Assembly (NCBI GenBank): GCA_028751875.1 | Contig: CM054153.1 | Span: 26,050,469-26,114,468, forward strand | Length of the DNA: 64,000 bases | Reading direction: 5' to 3' | Origin: Rapana venosa | Taxonomy: Eukaryota; Mollusca; Gastropoda; Neogastropoda; Muricidae | Shown: positions 53,560 through 63,009 of the stretch, piece after piece | How the letters are laid out: every line of letters starts with the position of its first letter | Numbering within the stretch: position 1 is the stretch's first letter | Notes under the pieces: generated by a model | Databases searched by the model: none | Seen by the model: only the letters and a program-made list of their open reading frames with translations | What the model was told of the DNA's origin: nothing | Position numbers and translations under genes: made by a program

Positions 53560-54200
53560 TGTCTTCCTCCACACTGGCATTCCATTTCTGCCAGCCTCCC
53601 CCCCCCCCCCCCCCCCAACCCCCCCAAAACCTCAAATCGATCACCAGTCATTTGAAGTACACTATACTGGACCCATTCAGGTCACTTCACGCCCAGATTC
53701 CTCCCTACAAAAAGCCGAAACGCTACGCATGCGATGTCCTTTATAGACGACTGATCCTGTTCTGTTTCGAGTCCTCTGGCGTCAAGCTACTCTGAACGGC
53801 TTGCGGCCACCAGTACAAACAAACCCTATCGTTAGGAATAGATCGCGTTCTGTCTCAAAACCAACGGCTTGCATTGTCCAACCAGTAATCGCGCTCTGCG
53901 TCAAACTCAAGCTTATAGTCTACTGGTCGCCCGGCGCAAGCGTGTGAGAGAGAGAGAAGTTAGGGCTTTACATCCTCCGGAGTTGTTACCCCATGTAGGA
54001 CATTGGTGGGGTTTTTTATGGTGGGGGGATGGGGGTTGGTGGTGGTAATGCTACTCCATTAAAAAGCGCGTGTACCTGGTTTAGAAAACAAACTCGGGAG
54101 ATGGAAGCTACCTTCACAAATTTCAGTCCCCTCAATCGGACGTAACTCCCCTGCGACTTTCCAATACAATCGACCCGGAACCAGGCTACCTTCACACAGG
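53560..54200. other. Unassigned sequence with poly-C tract
   Basis: C-run at 53596-53617. No gene or shared repeat recognised. Confidence 0.5.
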
Positions 54201-54590
54201 GCAATAACTTTCAACCGTTCTGTGCTGGGTGAGGTTCACTCTGGCAGGTTCAGTCAACAGTTCTTGCGCCGGTCGTGCACTGGTCGGACAGGATCGTGTG
54301 TCCTTAGCTTAAATGAAGGCACAGCGAGAAAAAGTGTTGTTCAAATTGTGGAGTTGTACAAGCTGTACTGGAAGCATGTGTTGAAGGTAGCAATAACTTT
54401 CAAACGATCTGTGCTGGGTGAGGTTCACTCTGGCAGGTTCAGTCAACACGGAACAGGGTTCTTGCGCCAGTCGTGCACTGGTCGGACACGATCGTGTGTC
54501 CTTAGCTTAAGTTAAGACACAGTGAGAAAAAGTGTTGTTCAAATTGTGGAGTTGTACAAGCTGTACTGGAAGCGTGTGTTGAAGGTAAGG
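54201..54590 (+). repeat. Tandem duplication of a ~189-bp unit
   Basis: Two copies (54201 and 54390) from GCAATAACTTTCAA to AGCTGTACTGGAAGC and GTGTTGAAGGTA, with few substitutions and one 9-10-bp insertion in copy 2. An open frame of 97 codons crosses both but has no recognisable domain. The 3' end of copy 2 (GAAGGTAAGG) looks like a splice donor. Confidence 0.85.
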
Positions 54591-54996
54591 GCGATTCTCT
54601 CTGCATCTGATACACGCTTCATGTCAGCTACAGTCTTCCTGAAGTGCTTTAAAAAAAACACATCCCCCCGAAGATTAAGATAGCCACATTCCGACCTCGG
54701 GGATAAACAAGATATAAATTCGGCAAGTTTGCTTCTTTTTGTATTAACGTCCTTCCTTCACGTTGGAAATATTGGTATGCATATGCAAGCTCTCTGTCTT
54801 TCCTTTTTTAAGTTTCTTTTTTCTTTGTTTTTCTTTGTTCTCTAGTGCTTTATTAATTGGGCTTACTGAACGGGATACTTTCCCCTTTGACAGTTGCACT
54901 GACGGGGAAACAACCTTCTTTCACATGCCATACTTTCTTCTTTGGCCTGGTCACTGTTGACATAGATCTTTTAGGCCTCTCTCTCTGTCTCTCTGT

Positions 54997-55110
54997 AGGC
55001 TATTGTGTGCCGGTAGGAACGGATGACAACATTTACAAAACTGCATACACATGGAGACTGGATGACAAAAGCACACGAGTGCTTATTCCTTTACCCTCGA
55101 AAAAAACAAT
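54997..55110 (+). mobile_element. SINE family A, 5'-truncated
   Basis: GTAGGCTATTGTGTGCCGGT to TACCCTCGAAAAAAAC, followed by (CT)n. Confidence 0.8.
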
Positions 55111-55118
55111 TAAAAATT

Positions 55119-55153
<35 letters not shown>

Positions 55154-55410
55154 GACTGGATAAAAAAAGCATTTGTCATAGTCTCTCTCCCCCCCACCTC
55201 TCCTTTTTATGTAGAAATTAAGCTCCCATTACAGCGCTTAAGAGATTATTAGCATGAAAGATAACTTTGAATGGGGGTATATCGATAAGGTGAATCAATA
55301 TATTATCGAATCAGGGATTAGCTGTTGGTGGTGGTGTCTCCCTGTCTGTCTGTCTCTCTGTCTTGGGTTTTTCTGGTAGGTTAGTAAGTATGTAGGGTAT
55401 AAGGGATATA

Positions 55411-55423
55411 TACTGTGTGTGTG

Positions 55424-55467
<44 letters not shown>

Positions 55468-55645
55468 TGTGTCTGTAGGTTTCTGTATGTGTTTGTGTGT
55501 GTAAGTTTCTGTATGTGTTTGTGTGTGAGAGAGAAAACTCTGTGTGTGTGTTGTGTGTGTGCGCGTAATGTTTGTGTATGTATTTGTGTGTATGTATATG
55601 TGTGTAAGTTTGTGCATGTGTGTGTGTGCGTGTGTGTGACTGACT
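55411..55645. repeat. GT microsatellite with short repeated unit
   Basis: (GT)n with repeated TTTCTGTATGTGTTTGTGTG. Confidence 0.95.
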
Positions 55646-55657
55646 TCTTTCAGGTGC

Positions 55658-55780
55658 TGTAGTCTCTGCAGTAAAGAACGCAGCCCTGCTACTGATGACG
55701 GAGTTGTCTACAATCCATTCTAAGAAATTTGCTTGTGACGGGAATGTTTTCCAGCCTAAATAAATAAAAAACAATTTTCT
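55658..55780. other. Exon-like segment, strand uncertain
   Basis: On plus: acceptor-like TGACTTCTTTCAG, then an open stretch AVVSAVKNAALLLMTELSTI ... FACDGNVFQPK, stop, and AATAAA. On minus: acceptor-like TTTTATTTATTTAG, open GWKTFPSQANFLEWIVDNSV ... TAPER, and donor-like GTCAGT. The two readings exclude each other. It may also be part of a LINE I cannot name. Confidence 0.3.
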
Positions 55781-56034
55781 AATTTGGATTCATGCAAAGT
55801 GGAACTTTATCCGTACAGTGGCTACGATGTAAAGGGAAGCCAATTTTAACGGAAATTATTCCTTCGCTTTAAACAACAACAAAAATTCTGATCCACACGG
55901 TGTGCCTCAGGAGATGTCTCTACGCCTGCTTCTTTTCCCTGGATATAAATTCAACTGAACCTTCACACACACACACACACACACAGCAGTGGTGGTGATG
56001 GCGGTGGCATTACATCATCTTTACACTGCTTTAC

Positions 56035-56244
56035 ATGGTATATAACCAACAGTATAAACCGTTTCGTCAACAAACTAACCTTTATCAAGCCATCACCACA
56101 GACAACACAACAAAAAAAGTTATTCTCCAAATTTTTGAACAAGGCATCTCCATACTAGAAAAACAAAATGTGAATTCATCCTTGCCAAAAAAAACCCAAC
56201 CCAAACCAAATTACATGGACACAAAACCTTATATGGATGCGAAG
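56035..56244 (+). other. Probable 5' UTR of the galectin-like gene
   Basis: The reading frame is open from 56035, but the predicted signal peptide begins at the ATG at 56245. In-frame ATGs at 56215 and 56233 are possible starts that would add 10 or 4 residues. The upstream residues (Gln, Thr and Lys rich) look non-conserved. A CA tract lies at 55966-55985. Confidence 0.45.
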
Positions 56245-56506
56245 ATGAAAGAGGTCTTGCTGTCGCTGCCAGCGCTCGCAGCTTACACTCTCCTCCTCCT
56301 CTTCGGTTTGCCATCTTCCGACAACAAAGCGTTCGCCATTGCCGGCAGCCCTGTGAACGGAAGTGACGTCATGGCCACAGAGAAAATGGCCAACAGGGAA
56401 GCCTGCAGGCGCTTGTGTTGGTACAGGGCTCTGTGCACCAATTTTTCTTTCTGCTCCTCTTGCCACCGAGAGGTCAACTGCCTTCTTCACTCCAGCCACA
56501 TAGAAG
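56245..56506 (+). CDS. Galectin-like gene exon 1: signal peptide and PAN-like segment
   Basis: Donor AAG|GTTTGT after 56506 (the first base of the split codon is G). Encodes the signal peptide then AFAIAGSPVNGSDV, and the Cys cluster ACRRLCWYRALCTNFSFCSS, CHREVNCLLHSSHIE, compatible with a PAN/apple fold. Two N-glycosylation sequons (NGS, NFS) support secretion. Confidence 0.75.
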
Positions 56507-57666
56507 GTTTGTATCTCCTTTTGAAAAATTATTATTATTACGTTCCTAGGCTATAACTCATTGAGGTCACCATTAAGTTAAGCCCTTTGATTTGTTGGGG
56601 TTTTTTTTTACATGATATAGCGCTATATATAAATTCCATTTATTATTATTATTATTATTGAGGTGCCAAGGGGTATGGGAAAGCCTGGTGGTTAAAGTGG
56701 TAGGCTACCCATTGCGCTCGTGAATTGCTGACCCCAGAGTTCGAATCTTGTTCAAAGAGGATTTTTTTCTTCTGGAGTTGACGTCAGTGCCAACTCCACT
56801 CTCCCCAAAAAGTCCTTTGGATGAGACTACAATATAAAGGCTCTGATTTGTAATTGCAAGATATAGCGCTCTATAAATTCCATTTATTATTATTAAACCA
56901 AGGTGAACCGCATGCAGAACATCTTGCGCACACTTTAAAACCCGTTTTCCGTTTTTCGGAAAATAAGCCATTGTGTGCCGGTGGGAAGGGATGACAAGAT
57001 TGATGAAACCGCATACACACGGAGACTGGATGTTTAAAAAAAGCACATGAGTGATTATTCCGTTATCCTCGAAATAAAAGAATAAAAAATAAAATAGAAT
57101 AAAGAGGCTCACCAATGGCGAGATTTTATTTTGCATATACGACCGGTTTTTTATTTGTTTGTTTTTTGTCCACCATTAAGGTAAGTTTGCATTCCGACTT
57201 TGGGGTTGATGTCTATAAACACGACACCAGTATGCCTGAAGTTAAGTTTGTTTTTAAAAGAAATTGTTATCTATTCCTACAGAGAACGCACCCATCTAGA
57301 TGGCAAAAAATCATGGGTTCAATCCCATGTTCTAGAGACCACGAGTGCCAGTCTGGGTGCTAGTCTTTCAGAAGGAAATGGTTAGCCGAGACCCGTGTAC
57401 AAAAAAAGGTTTCATTGCTCGTAAAACAAACACCACCACCACCACCCTACACCCAGAAAAGAAACGAAAAGAAAAAAACAACCCATAAACCCCGTCTAAC
57501 CACACGGCTATGGTACAACACAATACAATGAATACACTACAACCCACACCACCATACAACAAACCACACAACACCAAACCCACTCCGCTCCAGCCAATAC
57601 ACCACACTACGCCACATCCCCCACCCGCACCACACCAAACCTACTCCACTCCATTACAGCGAATAC

Positions 57667-57716
<50 letters not shown>

Positions 57717-59084
57717 CACTAACACTAACACTGCACCCCACCAGACACAACCACCCCACTCCACTCCAAAACAATGACTACAGCACACTACACTACCCCA
57801 ACCCACCCTACCACACCCACACCCACACAACACCAAACCCACTCCAATACAACGATTACAGCACTCTACACTGCACCCCACACCACACCCCAACCACCCC
57901 ACTCTAGTAATCTCTCCCCCCCCCCCCCCCCCCCTCACATCTACAACGGCACAGGATAACCTAGCCGTTAAGAGCGAAACGCTGGTGATCTGCTGACCCG
58001 GGGTTCGAATCTCCTTCAAGAGAATTGTTGCCTCTATCTAGAGTTAACATCAGTGCCGACTCCACTCCCCCCCCCCCCCCCCCCCCTCCCCCCCCAAAAG
58101 TCCTTCGGATGAGACTATAAACCCGAGGCCCTGTGTGTGCGAACGCACGCAGAAACATCTTGCGCCCACGTTTAACGCCGCTTATTCGGAAGAGTAGGCC
58201 ATTGTGTGCCCGTGGGAACGAATGACAAAAATGGACTAAACTGCATAAAAATGGACTAAAACTGCATACAAAATGGACCAAACTGCATACACACGGGGAC
58301 TAGATGTAAAAACAAAAAACAACACCACACGACACAGCTGTCAAGTTTGCCCCCCCCACTTTCAGCTCCTCTCAGCTGCTATCCATTCCATCCCAGCTGG
58401 TGCTGATTACAGCAGGAACTGCATTTGATGAAAGGAAGGGGTTAATAAATTTTATCTCTGGGCCTTGGACCCTTGGACTGAGTTATGCTGGATTTGCGTG
58501 CTGTGACAGAGTGCTTATTCCATTACCCTCGAAATAATAAATATAAAAAAACACCCAAAAAACATTTAAAGTTTTTTGGTTGTTTTTTTAACCCACCACA
58601 GACGACGGCAGCCCTAAACCCCAGGACGCCGCCTGGAAAGAAGAGGTTGCCTCCCCTCCCTCCTCTGACCACCCTTGCGCCGGCAGACGCTGTGGACCCG
58701 ACCGGACCTGTGCTCCCGTGGCGCAGGGAGCTCCGCTGTGCCTGCCCCAGCCTGCCCTCTGCCCCCTGGCCTCGGCTCCGACAGGAGCCAGACTCGACCC
58801 CGGCGGAGCGTCCGGGGGTTTCGGGCAGCAAGGGCAAGTCACCCAGGTGCTGTGCCTGCCCGACCACGTTCTGACCCCGCGCCACGCTGACGTCAACGTC
58901 ACGTGTCAGGTGAGAGGGGTTGCCTCCCTTTTTTTTTTTTGGAGGGGATGGGGGTGGGGGTGGGGGGGGGGGGTTACTTGCCAGCCACCTCTTCTCCCTT
59001 CTTTTCCTCCTCCACTCTCCTCCTCCAAAGAAAAACTGTTTGAAATTCTCTTGATTCTCTCTCTCTCTGATGTTACTCAGTGCC

Positions 59085-59136
<52 letters not shown>

Positions 59137-61701
59137 AAGAGTGGAGGATAACATCTTTTTGGAAACTAAGAAGGAAGGCTGGTGGTAAGTAAGGTAGGAG
59201 ACGGTTTTTAGACATTCACCTTGGCCCCCCCCCCCCCCCCCTTACACACACACACACAAAGTTAACCGTGATGTTCTGGGTTCGATTTCCAGCCTTGCCC
59301 CCCTTTTAAAAAAAAAAATGTATTTATTCTCAGTTTAACAGGAAAATCGAACTAAATGCCCACATAGGCCATACATGGATGTTGCTATTTATACTGACAG
59401 GCCCCCAAAAAACAAGAAGTTCGTGCCCAAACCCAGTACATTTCTATTTTATTTTATATTATTTCATTCTTTTATATCGAGGATAATGAAATAAGCGCTT
59501 ATGTGCTTTTTTTTACATCCATTCCCCGTGTGCTTGCGGTTTTGTAAATTCTGTCATCTCTTCCCACCGGCACACAATGGCCTACTCTTACGAAAAAGCG
59601 GAACAGGATTTAACGTGTGCGCAAGATGTTCTGCGTGCGTTCGCACACGGGGCCTCGGTTTATAGTCTCATCCGAAGGACTTTTGGGGGAGAGTGGAGTC
59701 TGCACTGATGTTAAAACTCCAGGGGAAAATATCCCCCTTGAACGGGAATCGAACCCGGGTCGTCAGATTTGCGAGCACAATGTTCTGACCACTAGGCTAT
59801 CCCGTTTCTTCACATCGGGTGAAGCCACAGATACCACAGTACATTCATCACAACTTTCCACTGAGACCACAGTTCATAGAGACTTTCGATTAAGCCCGTG
59901 CAGATGGTTATTCGTTTCAGAGTCGAAGTGTTCAGTCCCAGCAACTGTAATTAAAGGTATGGTCGCGAACAAAAAAGCTTTGGGAGGGAGGGTGGGGGTG
60001 GGGGTGGGGGTGGGTGTTCTACCCGAGGGGTGTGTAGGTGTGTGTGGGTGTGTGGTGAGATTACACTTTTACAGTCAGCAGACACTATGGAGGCACTACT
60101 GACCCAGCACTCTGGTATAGTACTCGACCCAGTTCGCTGGTTAATTGCTTCATTGTTAACAGGACATTGATCCGTTCTCATATGGACTACTGACGCGCGC
60201 GAAAGCACAAGCAACACACACACACTCACACGCGCGCGTGCGCAGGCACAAGCACATACACACGTACGTACGCACACACACACACACGCGTACTATACAT
60301 GAGCCGACTTATTAACGTGGAGATAAATTGCTGTACAAGGATATGGAAAACTTCCCCAGAGGGGATGCCGGGGGGCCTGTTAGTATAGATAAACCCAATC
60401 CACCCCAGAACTCAAATCAATCTAACCCACAACTCAACCTAGCCCTTAACTCAACCCAGCCCACAACCTAACCCAACCCACAACTCAACCTAACCCAGTC
60501 CACAACTCAACCTAACCCAGTCCACAACTCAACCTAACCCAACCCACAACTCAACCTAACCTAACCCCGAACTCAACCAAGCCCATGCCAGAACTCAACC
60601 CAACACACAACTCAACCCAACCCACAACCCAACTCAACCCACAACAACCCAACACCCAACTCAACCAAATCCACAACAACCCAACACAACCTAACCCAGA
60701 ACTTAATCCAACCCAGAACTTAACCCAACCCAGAACTCAACCCAACCCTCAACCCAACCCAACCCAACCTGGAGAACTCAACTCGACCCAACCCAGAACT
60801 CGATCAACTCTCGACCCAACCCACAACTCAAACCAATACAACCCAAACCCAACCCAACCCAACCCATCCCAAAACTCAACCCCATCCACCCAACCCAGAA
60901 CCCACCCCACAGCTCAACCCTTCCTCAAAACCCAGACCGCAAGCCAACCTAATTCCCTAACATCCAATCCAATCCACTATTGAGGTTTTGTTTGTGTTTT
61001 TTTTTTTAAATGGCCCAGCGGACCACAGAATCCACACCAGCAGGAGGGCTGTCCACCTCGTAAAAAAACACCCAACCAACCCCCCCCCCCCCCCAACCCC
61101 CCAAAAAGGGTAAGGTAAAGGTGTCCCATAACCTATAAGGTCGTAGGGGAGCGAGGCGTCAGAGACCTCACTTCTCTAGGGCCTAGGCATATTGAGGGCG
61201 GCGCCCATCTCCTCTCCCTCGCTGCTTTACCTTCCCTGACCCTAAAGAGGGCAGGTACCCATTTACAGCTGGGTGAACTGTACTGAAGCCAAGGCAGCGC
61301 AAAACGGTCACCCATCCAAGTGGTAAACCACGCTCGACGCTGCTTAACTTGGCTAGGGGGAAAGCGAGTGCTCCGACCACTGAGCTATCCCGTCCCCCTT
61401 GTAAAAAACAACAACCAAAAAACCCCCAACCAACCAAAAAACAAAACAAAAAACCCACCTTTTGAAAATCGCAGGTCAACTCCAAGTGGACCAGGTTCAA
61501 GGGAGAGTGTATGAGGGTCAACTACACCAGCCCGCCTGTCCCTCTCATCGCCCCGCTCCCTCGGCCATTGGTCAGCGGGTGGGGCCTGTGCGTGCGGGGC
61601 CTCTACGGCGGGCAGAGCATCTCCAAGATCGCGCTGACCCCTAGACGCTGCGACACCTTCGCCATGTGCGGCCCCTACATTCTCTTCAGGCTGGTCACCA
61701 G
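56245..61701 (+). CDS. Secreted PAN/EGF/sushi-like/galectin-like multidomain protein (3' end beyond window)
   Basis: Three exons, 56245-56506, 58602-58909 and 61475-61701, with GT-AG introns and matching phases (1, 0, then 2), give 265 codons so far. Order of parts: signal peptide with hydrophobic LLSLPALAAYTLLLLFG (residues ~4-20); a Cys-rich PAN/apple-like segment (about 28-88); an EGF-like segment with PCAGRRCGPDRTCAPVAQG; a sushi-like segment of four Cys ending VTCQVNSKWTRFKGEC; then PLPRPLVSGWGLCVRG, which resembles the first strands of a galectin carbohydrate-binding domain. Such architecture suggests an extracellular lectin or adhesion protein, perhaps in immunity or mucus. Domain calls are by eye; function is inference. 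The phase-2 exit of exon 3 needs at least one further exon beyond the window or unrecognised. Confidence 0.7.
56577..56663 (+). repeat. GCGCTATATAAATTCC tail repeat plus (ATT)n
   Basis: CCCTTTGATTTGTTGGGG, ATATAGCGCTATATATAAAT and an ATT run, then a SINE begins directly. Confidence 0.75.
56670..57106 (+). mobile_element. SINE family A with nested tail-repeat insertion
   Basis: Head GGTATGGGAAAGCCTGGTGG to the ATCCTCGAAATAAAAG end. The body is interrupted at 56836-56898 by a copy of the GCGCTCTATAAATTCCATTT tail module with ATT run. Family A sequence resumes at AAACCAAGGTGAACCGC. Confidence 0.85.
57500..57920. repeat. AC-rich degenerate satellite with CA and TAACAC tracts
   Basis: CACCACACC, CCAAACCCACTCC and ACTACACTACC motifs repeat irregularly, with (CA)n at 57668-57712, an (AACACT)n run after it, and a C-run at 57915-57934. 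In intron 1 of the galectin-like gene. Confidence 0.85.
57944..58310 (+). mobile_element. SINE family A, interrupted at the 3' end
   Basis: Head GGCACAGGATAACCTAGCCG, B box GGGTTCGAATC, C-run, body with a short triplication (ACTAAACTGCATAAAAATGG type) at 58228-58290, GGGGACTAGATGTAAAAA. The last part of the tail (GAGTGCTTATTCCATTACCC) reappears at 58508 after an inserted repeat. Confidence 0.8.
58325..58508 (+). repeat. Repeat inserted in SINE tail (shared with 20195-20390)
   Basis: CCCACTTTCAGCTCCTCTCA, GCTGGTGCTGATTACAGCAG and GGACTGAGTTATGC blocks are shared with the copy near 20.2 kb. Both ends lie within the family A tail sequence. It ends less than 100 bp from exon 2. Confidence 0.7.
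58602..58909 (+). CDS. Galectin-like gene exon 2: EGF-like and first part of sushi-like segment
   Basis: Acceptor ACCCACCACAG before 58602; donor CAG|GTGAGA after 58909; 308 bp, phase 1 to 0. The reading frame begins DDGSPKPQDAAWKEE and includes PCAGRRCGPDRTCAPVAQG and CPLASAPTGARLDPG, ending at VNVTCQ. It is strikingly GC-rich compared with surrounding introns; the other frames are also open because of this composition. Confidence 0.8.
58932..58975. repeat. G-rich tract
   Basis: GGGGTGGGGG-type run immediately inside intron 2. Confidence 0.85.
59090..59135. repeat. CT microsatellite
   Basis: Perfect (CT)n. Confidence 0.95.
59190..59405 (+). mobile_element. SINE family B head fragment
   Basis: AGGAGACGGTTTTTAGAC, a C-run and CA insertion, TTCTGGGTTCGATTTCCAGC, and AACAGGAAAATCGAACTAAA. 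Confidence 0.65.
59458..59807 (-). mobile_element. SINE family A, full-length copy
   Basis: All parts in reverse complement, from TTTTATATCGAGGATAATGA to CACTAGGCTATCCCGT, close to consensus. Confidence 0.9.
60180..60295. repeat. CA/CG microsatellite
   Basis: CGCGCG and CACACA runs. Confidence 0.9.
60390..60975. repeat. AACCC/CAACTC satellite, about 580 bp
   Basis: Irregular repeats of ACCCAACCCACAACTCAACC and CCTAACCCA. The CCTAACCC words resemble the telomeric CCCTAA unit, but the array is mainly AACCC pentamers with CAACTCA inserts. In intron 2 of the galectin-like gene. Related TTGGG/TTGGT runs on the plus strand lie at 61725-61775 and 62145-62270. Confidence 0.9.
61113..61399 (-). mobile_element. 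tRNA/5S-headed SINE, full-length copy
   Basis: Reverse complement reads head GACGGGATAGCTCAGTGG, then AAGTTAAGCAGCGTCGAGCG, GGTTTACCACTTGGATGGG, TGACCG, which is very close to the 5S rRNA internal region. The body and the GGTTATGGGACACCTTTACC end are intact. Best-preserved copy. Lies about 75 bp upstream of exon 3. Confidence 0.85.
61475..61701 (+). CDS. Galectin-like gene exon 3
   Basis: Acceptor GAAAATCGCAG before 61475; donor CACCAG|GTAAAG after 61701; 227 bp, phase 0 to 2. Encodes VNSKWTRFKGECMRVNYTSP, completing the sushi-like segment, then PLPRPLVSGWGLCVRGLYGG and ISKIALTPRRCDTF ... YILFRLVTR, compatible with the first strands of a galectin domain. The rest of that fold is not in the window. 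Confidence 0.75.
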
Positions 61702-61778
61702 GTAAAGAGCGCGTGTGACTTGGTGGATTTGGTCGGTTTGGTTGGGTTTGGGTTTGGTTTGGTTTGGTTTATTTATTT

Positions 61779-62120
61779 ATTCTTTTATATCGAGGATAAT
61801 GGAATAAGCACTCATGTGCTTTTTTTTTTTTACATCCAGTCCCCGTATATATGCGGTTTTGTCAATTTTGTCATCTGTTCCCACCGGCACACAATGGCCT
61901 ACTCTACTCTTTCGAAAGCGGAACAGGATTTAACGTGTGCGCAAGATGTTCTGCGTGCGTTCGCACACACGGGGCCTCGGTTTATAGTCTCATCCGAAGG
62001 GCTTTGACATTCAGTTCGATTTTTTTTGTCAAACTGGAAAGAAAGGGCGAGGCTGGAAATCGAATCCAGAACCTCACGGTTTACTTGTTGGCAGACAAAC
62101 GTCTTAACCATCCTGCCACC
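61779..62120 (-). mobile_element. SINE, family A tail/body with family B head
   Basis: TTTATATCGAGGATAATGG tail and family A body up to CATCCGAAGGGCTTTGAC. The head then has CATTCAGTTCGA, GGAAATCGAATCC and GTCTTAACCATCCTGCC, as at 4052. Confidence 0.85.
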
Positions 62121-62271
62121 TTCCTTCCTTGACTCGGATTAGGTCGGTTGGTAGGTAGGTTTGGTTTGGTTGGGTTGGTTGGGTTTGGTTGGTTGGGTTT
62201 GGTTTGGCTTGCTTGTGTGTGTGTGTGGTGGGTTTTTTTGGGTTTGTTGGTTGGGTTTTATTTATTTTGTT

Positions 62272-62669
62272 TTCTACATTTCGAGGATAATGGGGAAAAA
62301 AACATTCCTGTGTTGTTGTTTTTTTAACAGCATCAAGACCCTGGCCGTGTGTATGCAGTTTTTGTCGATTCTGTCATCCGTTCCCACCGGCACACAATGG
62401 CCTACTCTTCTGAAAAAGCGGAACGGGGTTTTAACGTGGGCGTCAGATGTTCGCAAGATGTGCGCGAGATGTTTTGCGTTCGTTCGTATTCGAGACCTCG
62501 GTTTATAGTCTCACCCGAAAGATTTTTTTTTTTTGGGGGGGGGTGGGGGGTGGGAGTGGAGTCGGCACTGATGTTAGGAAAAATCCTCTATGAACGAGAT
62601 TCGAACCCCGGTCAGCAGATCACGAGCGTTATGCGCATCACTCTTAACCACCAGGATGCCCCGTTCCCC
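62272..62669 (-). mobile_element. SINE family A, diverged near-full copy
   Basis: ATTTCGAGGATAATGG to CCACCAGGATGCCCCGTTCC, with small insertions, a T-run and a G-run. Confidence 0.85.
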
Positions 62670-62670
62670 G

Positions 62671-62673
<3 letters not shown>

Positions 62674-62705
<32 letters not shown>

Positions 62706-62905
62706 CGCGCGTGTGTGAGAGAGAGAGAGTGGTGTGTTTTCGCCTAGTCACCAGGTAGGTTGACTTGAATTTGTGTGTGCGTGCGGGCGTGTTGTGGTTG
62801 TGTGTGAGTGTGTGCTCGTGTGTGTGCGTGCTCGTGTATGTGCGTGCTCGTGTGTGTGTGTGTGCGTGCACGTGTGTTGTATGTGTATGTGTGCGTGCGT
62901 ACGCA
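62674..62905. repeat. GT/GC microsatellites
   Basis: (GT)n at 62674-62715 and an irregular TGCGTGCTCGTG block at 62775-62905. The short unit TAGTCACCAGGTAGGT between them resembles the exon 3 end (CTGGTCACCAGGTAAA) but lacks its coding context. Confidence 0.85.
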
Positions 62906-62962
62906 AAATCTTACCTTCGGTAAACCTTAGAGCACTAGCCGAGGAACAAGACCAACAACAAT
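62890..62962 (+). mobile_element. SINE family C tail fragment
   Basis: GTACGCAAAATCTTACC, GGTAAACCTTAGAGCACTAG, CCGAGGAAC. Confidence 0.7.
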
Positions 62963-63009
62963 AAAAGAGAAGCAAAATATATACTATAAAATTAATAATG
63001 ATAATTTAT

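Noticed and set aside
58485..58902. Alternative plus- and minus-strand frames over 58.5-58.9 kb
   Set aside because: They are open because of high GC content. Only one frame joins exons 1 and 3 in phase and has Cys-patterned domains.
61270..61335. A real 5S rRNA gene
   Set aside because: Only the internal promoter-like region resembles 5S; the 5' half is a tRNA-like A box and the 3' part is SINE body.
62740..62770. Fourth exon of the lectin-like gene at the second CACCAG|GTAGGT
   Set aside because: Only about 12 bases resemble the exon 3 end. The preceding sequence is SINE and GT repeat with no coding continuation.
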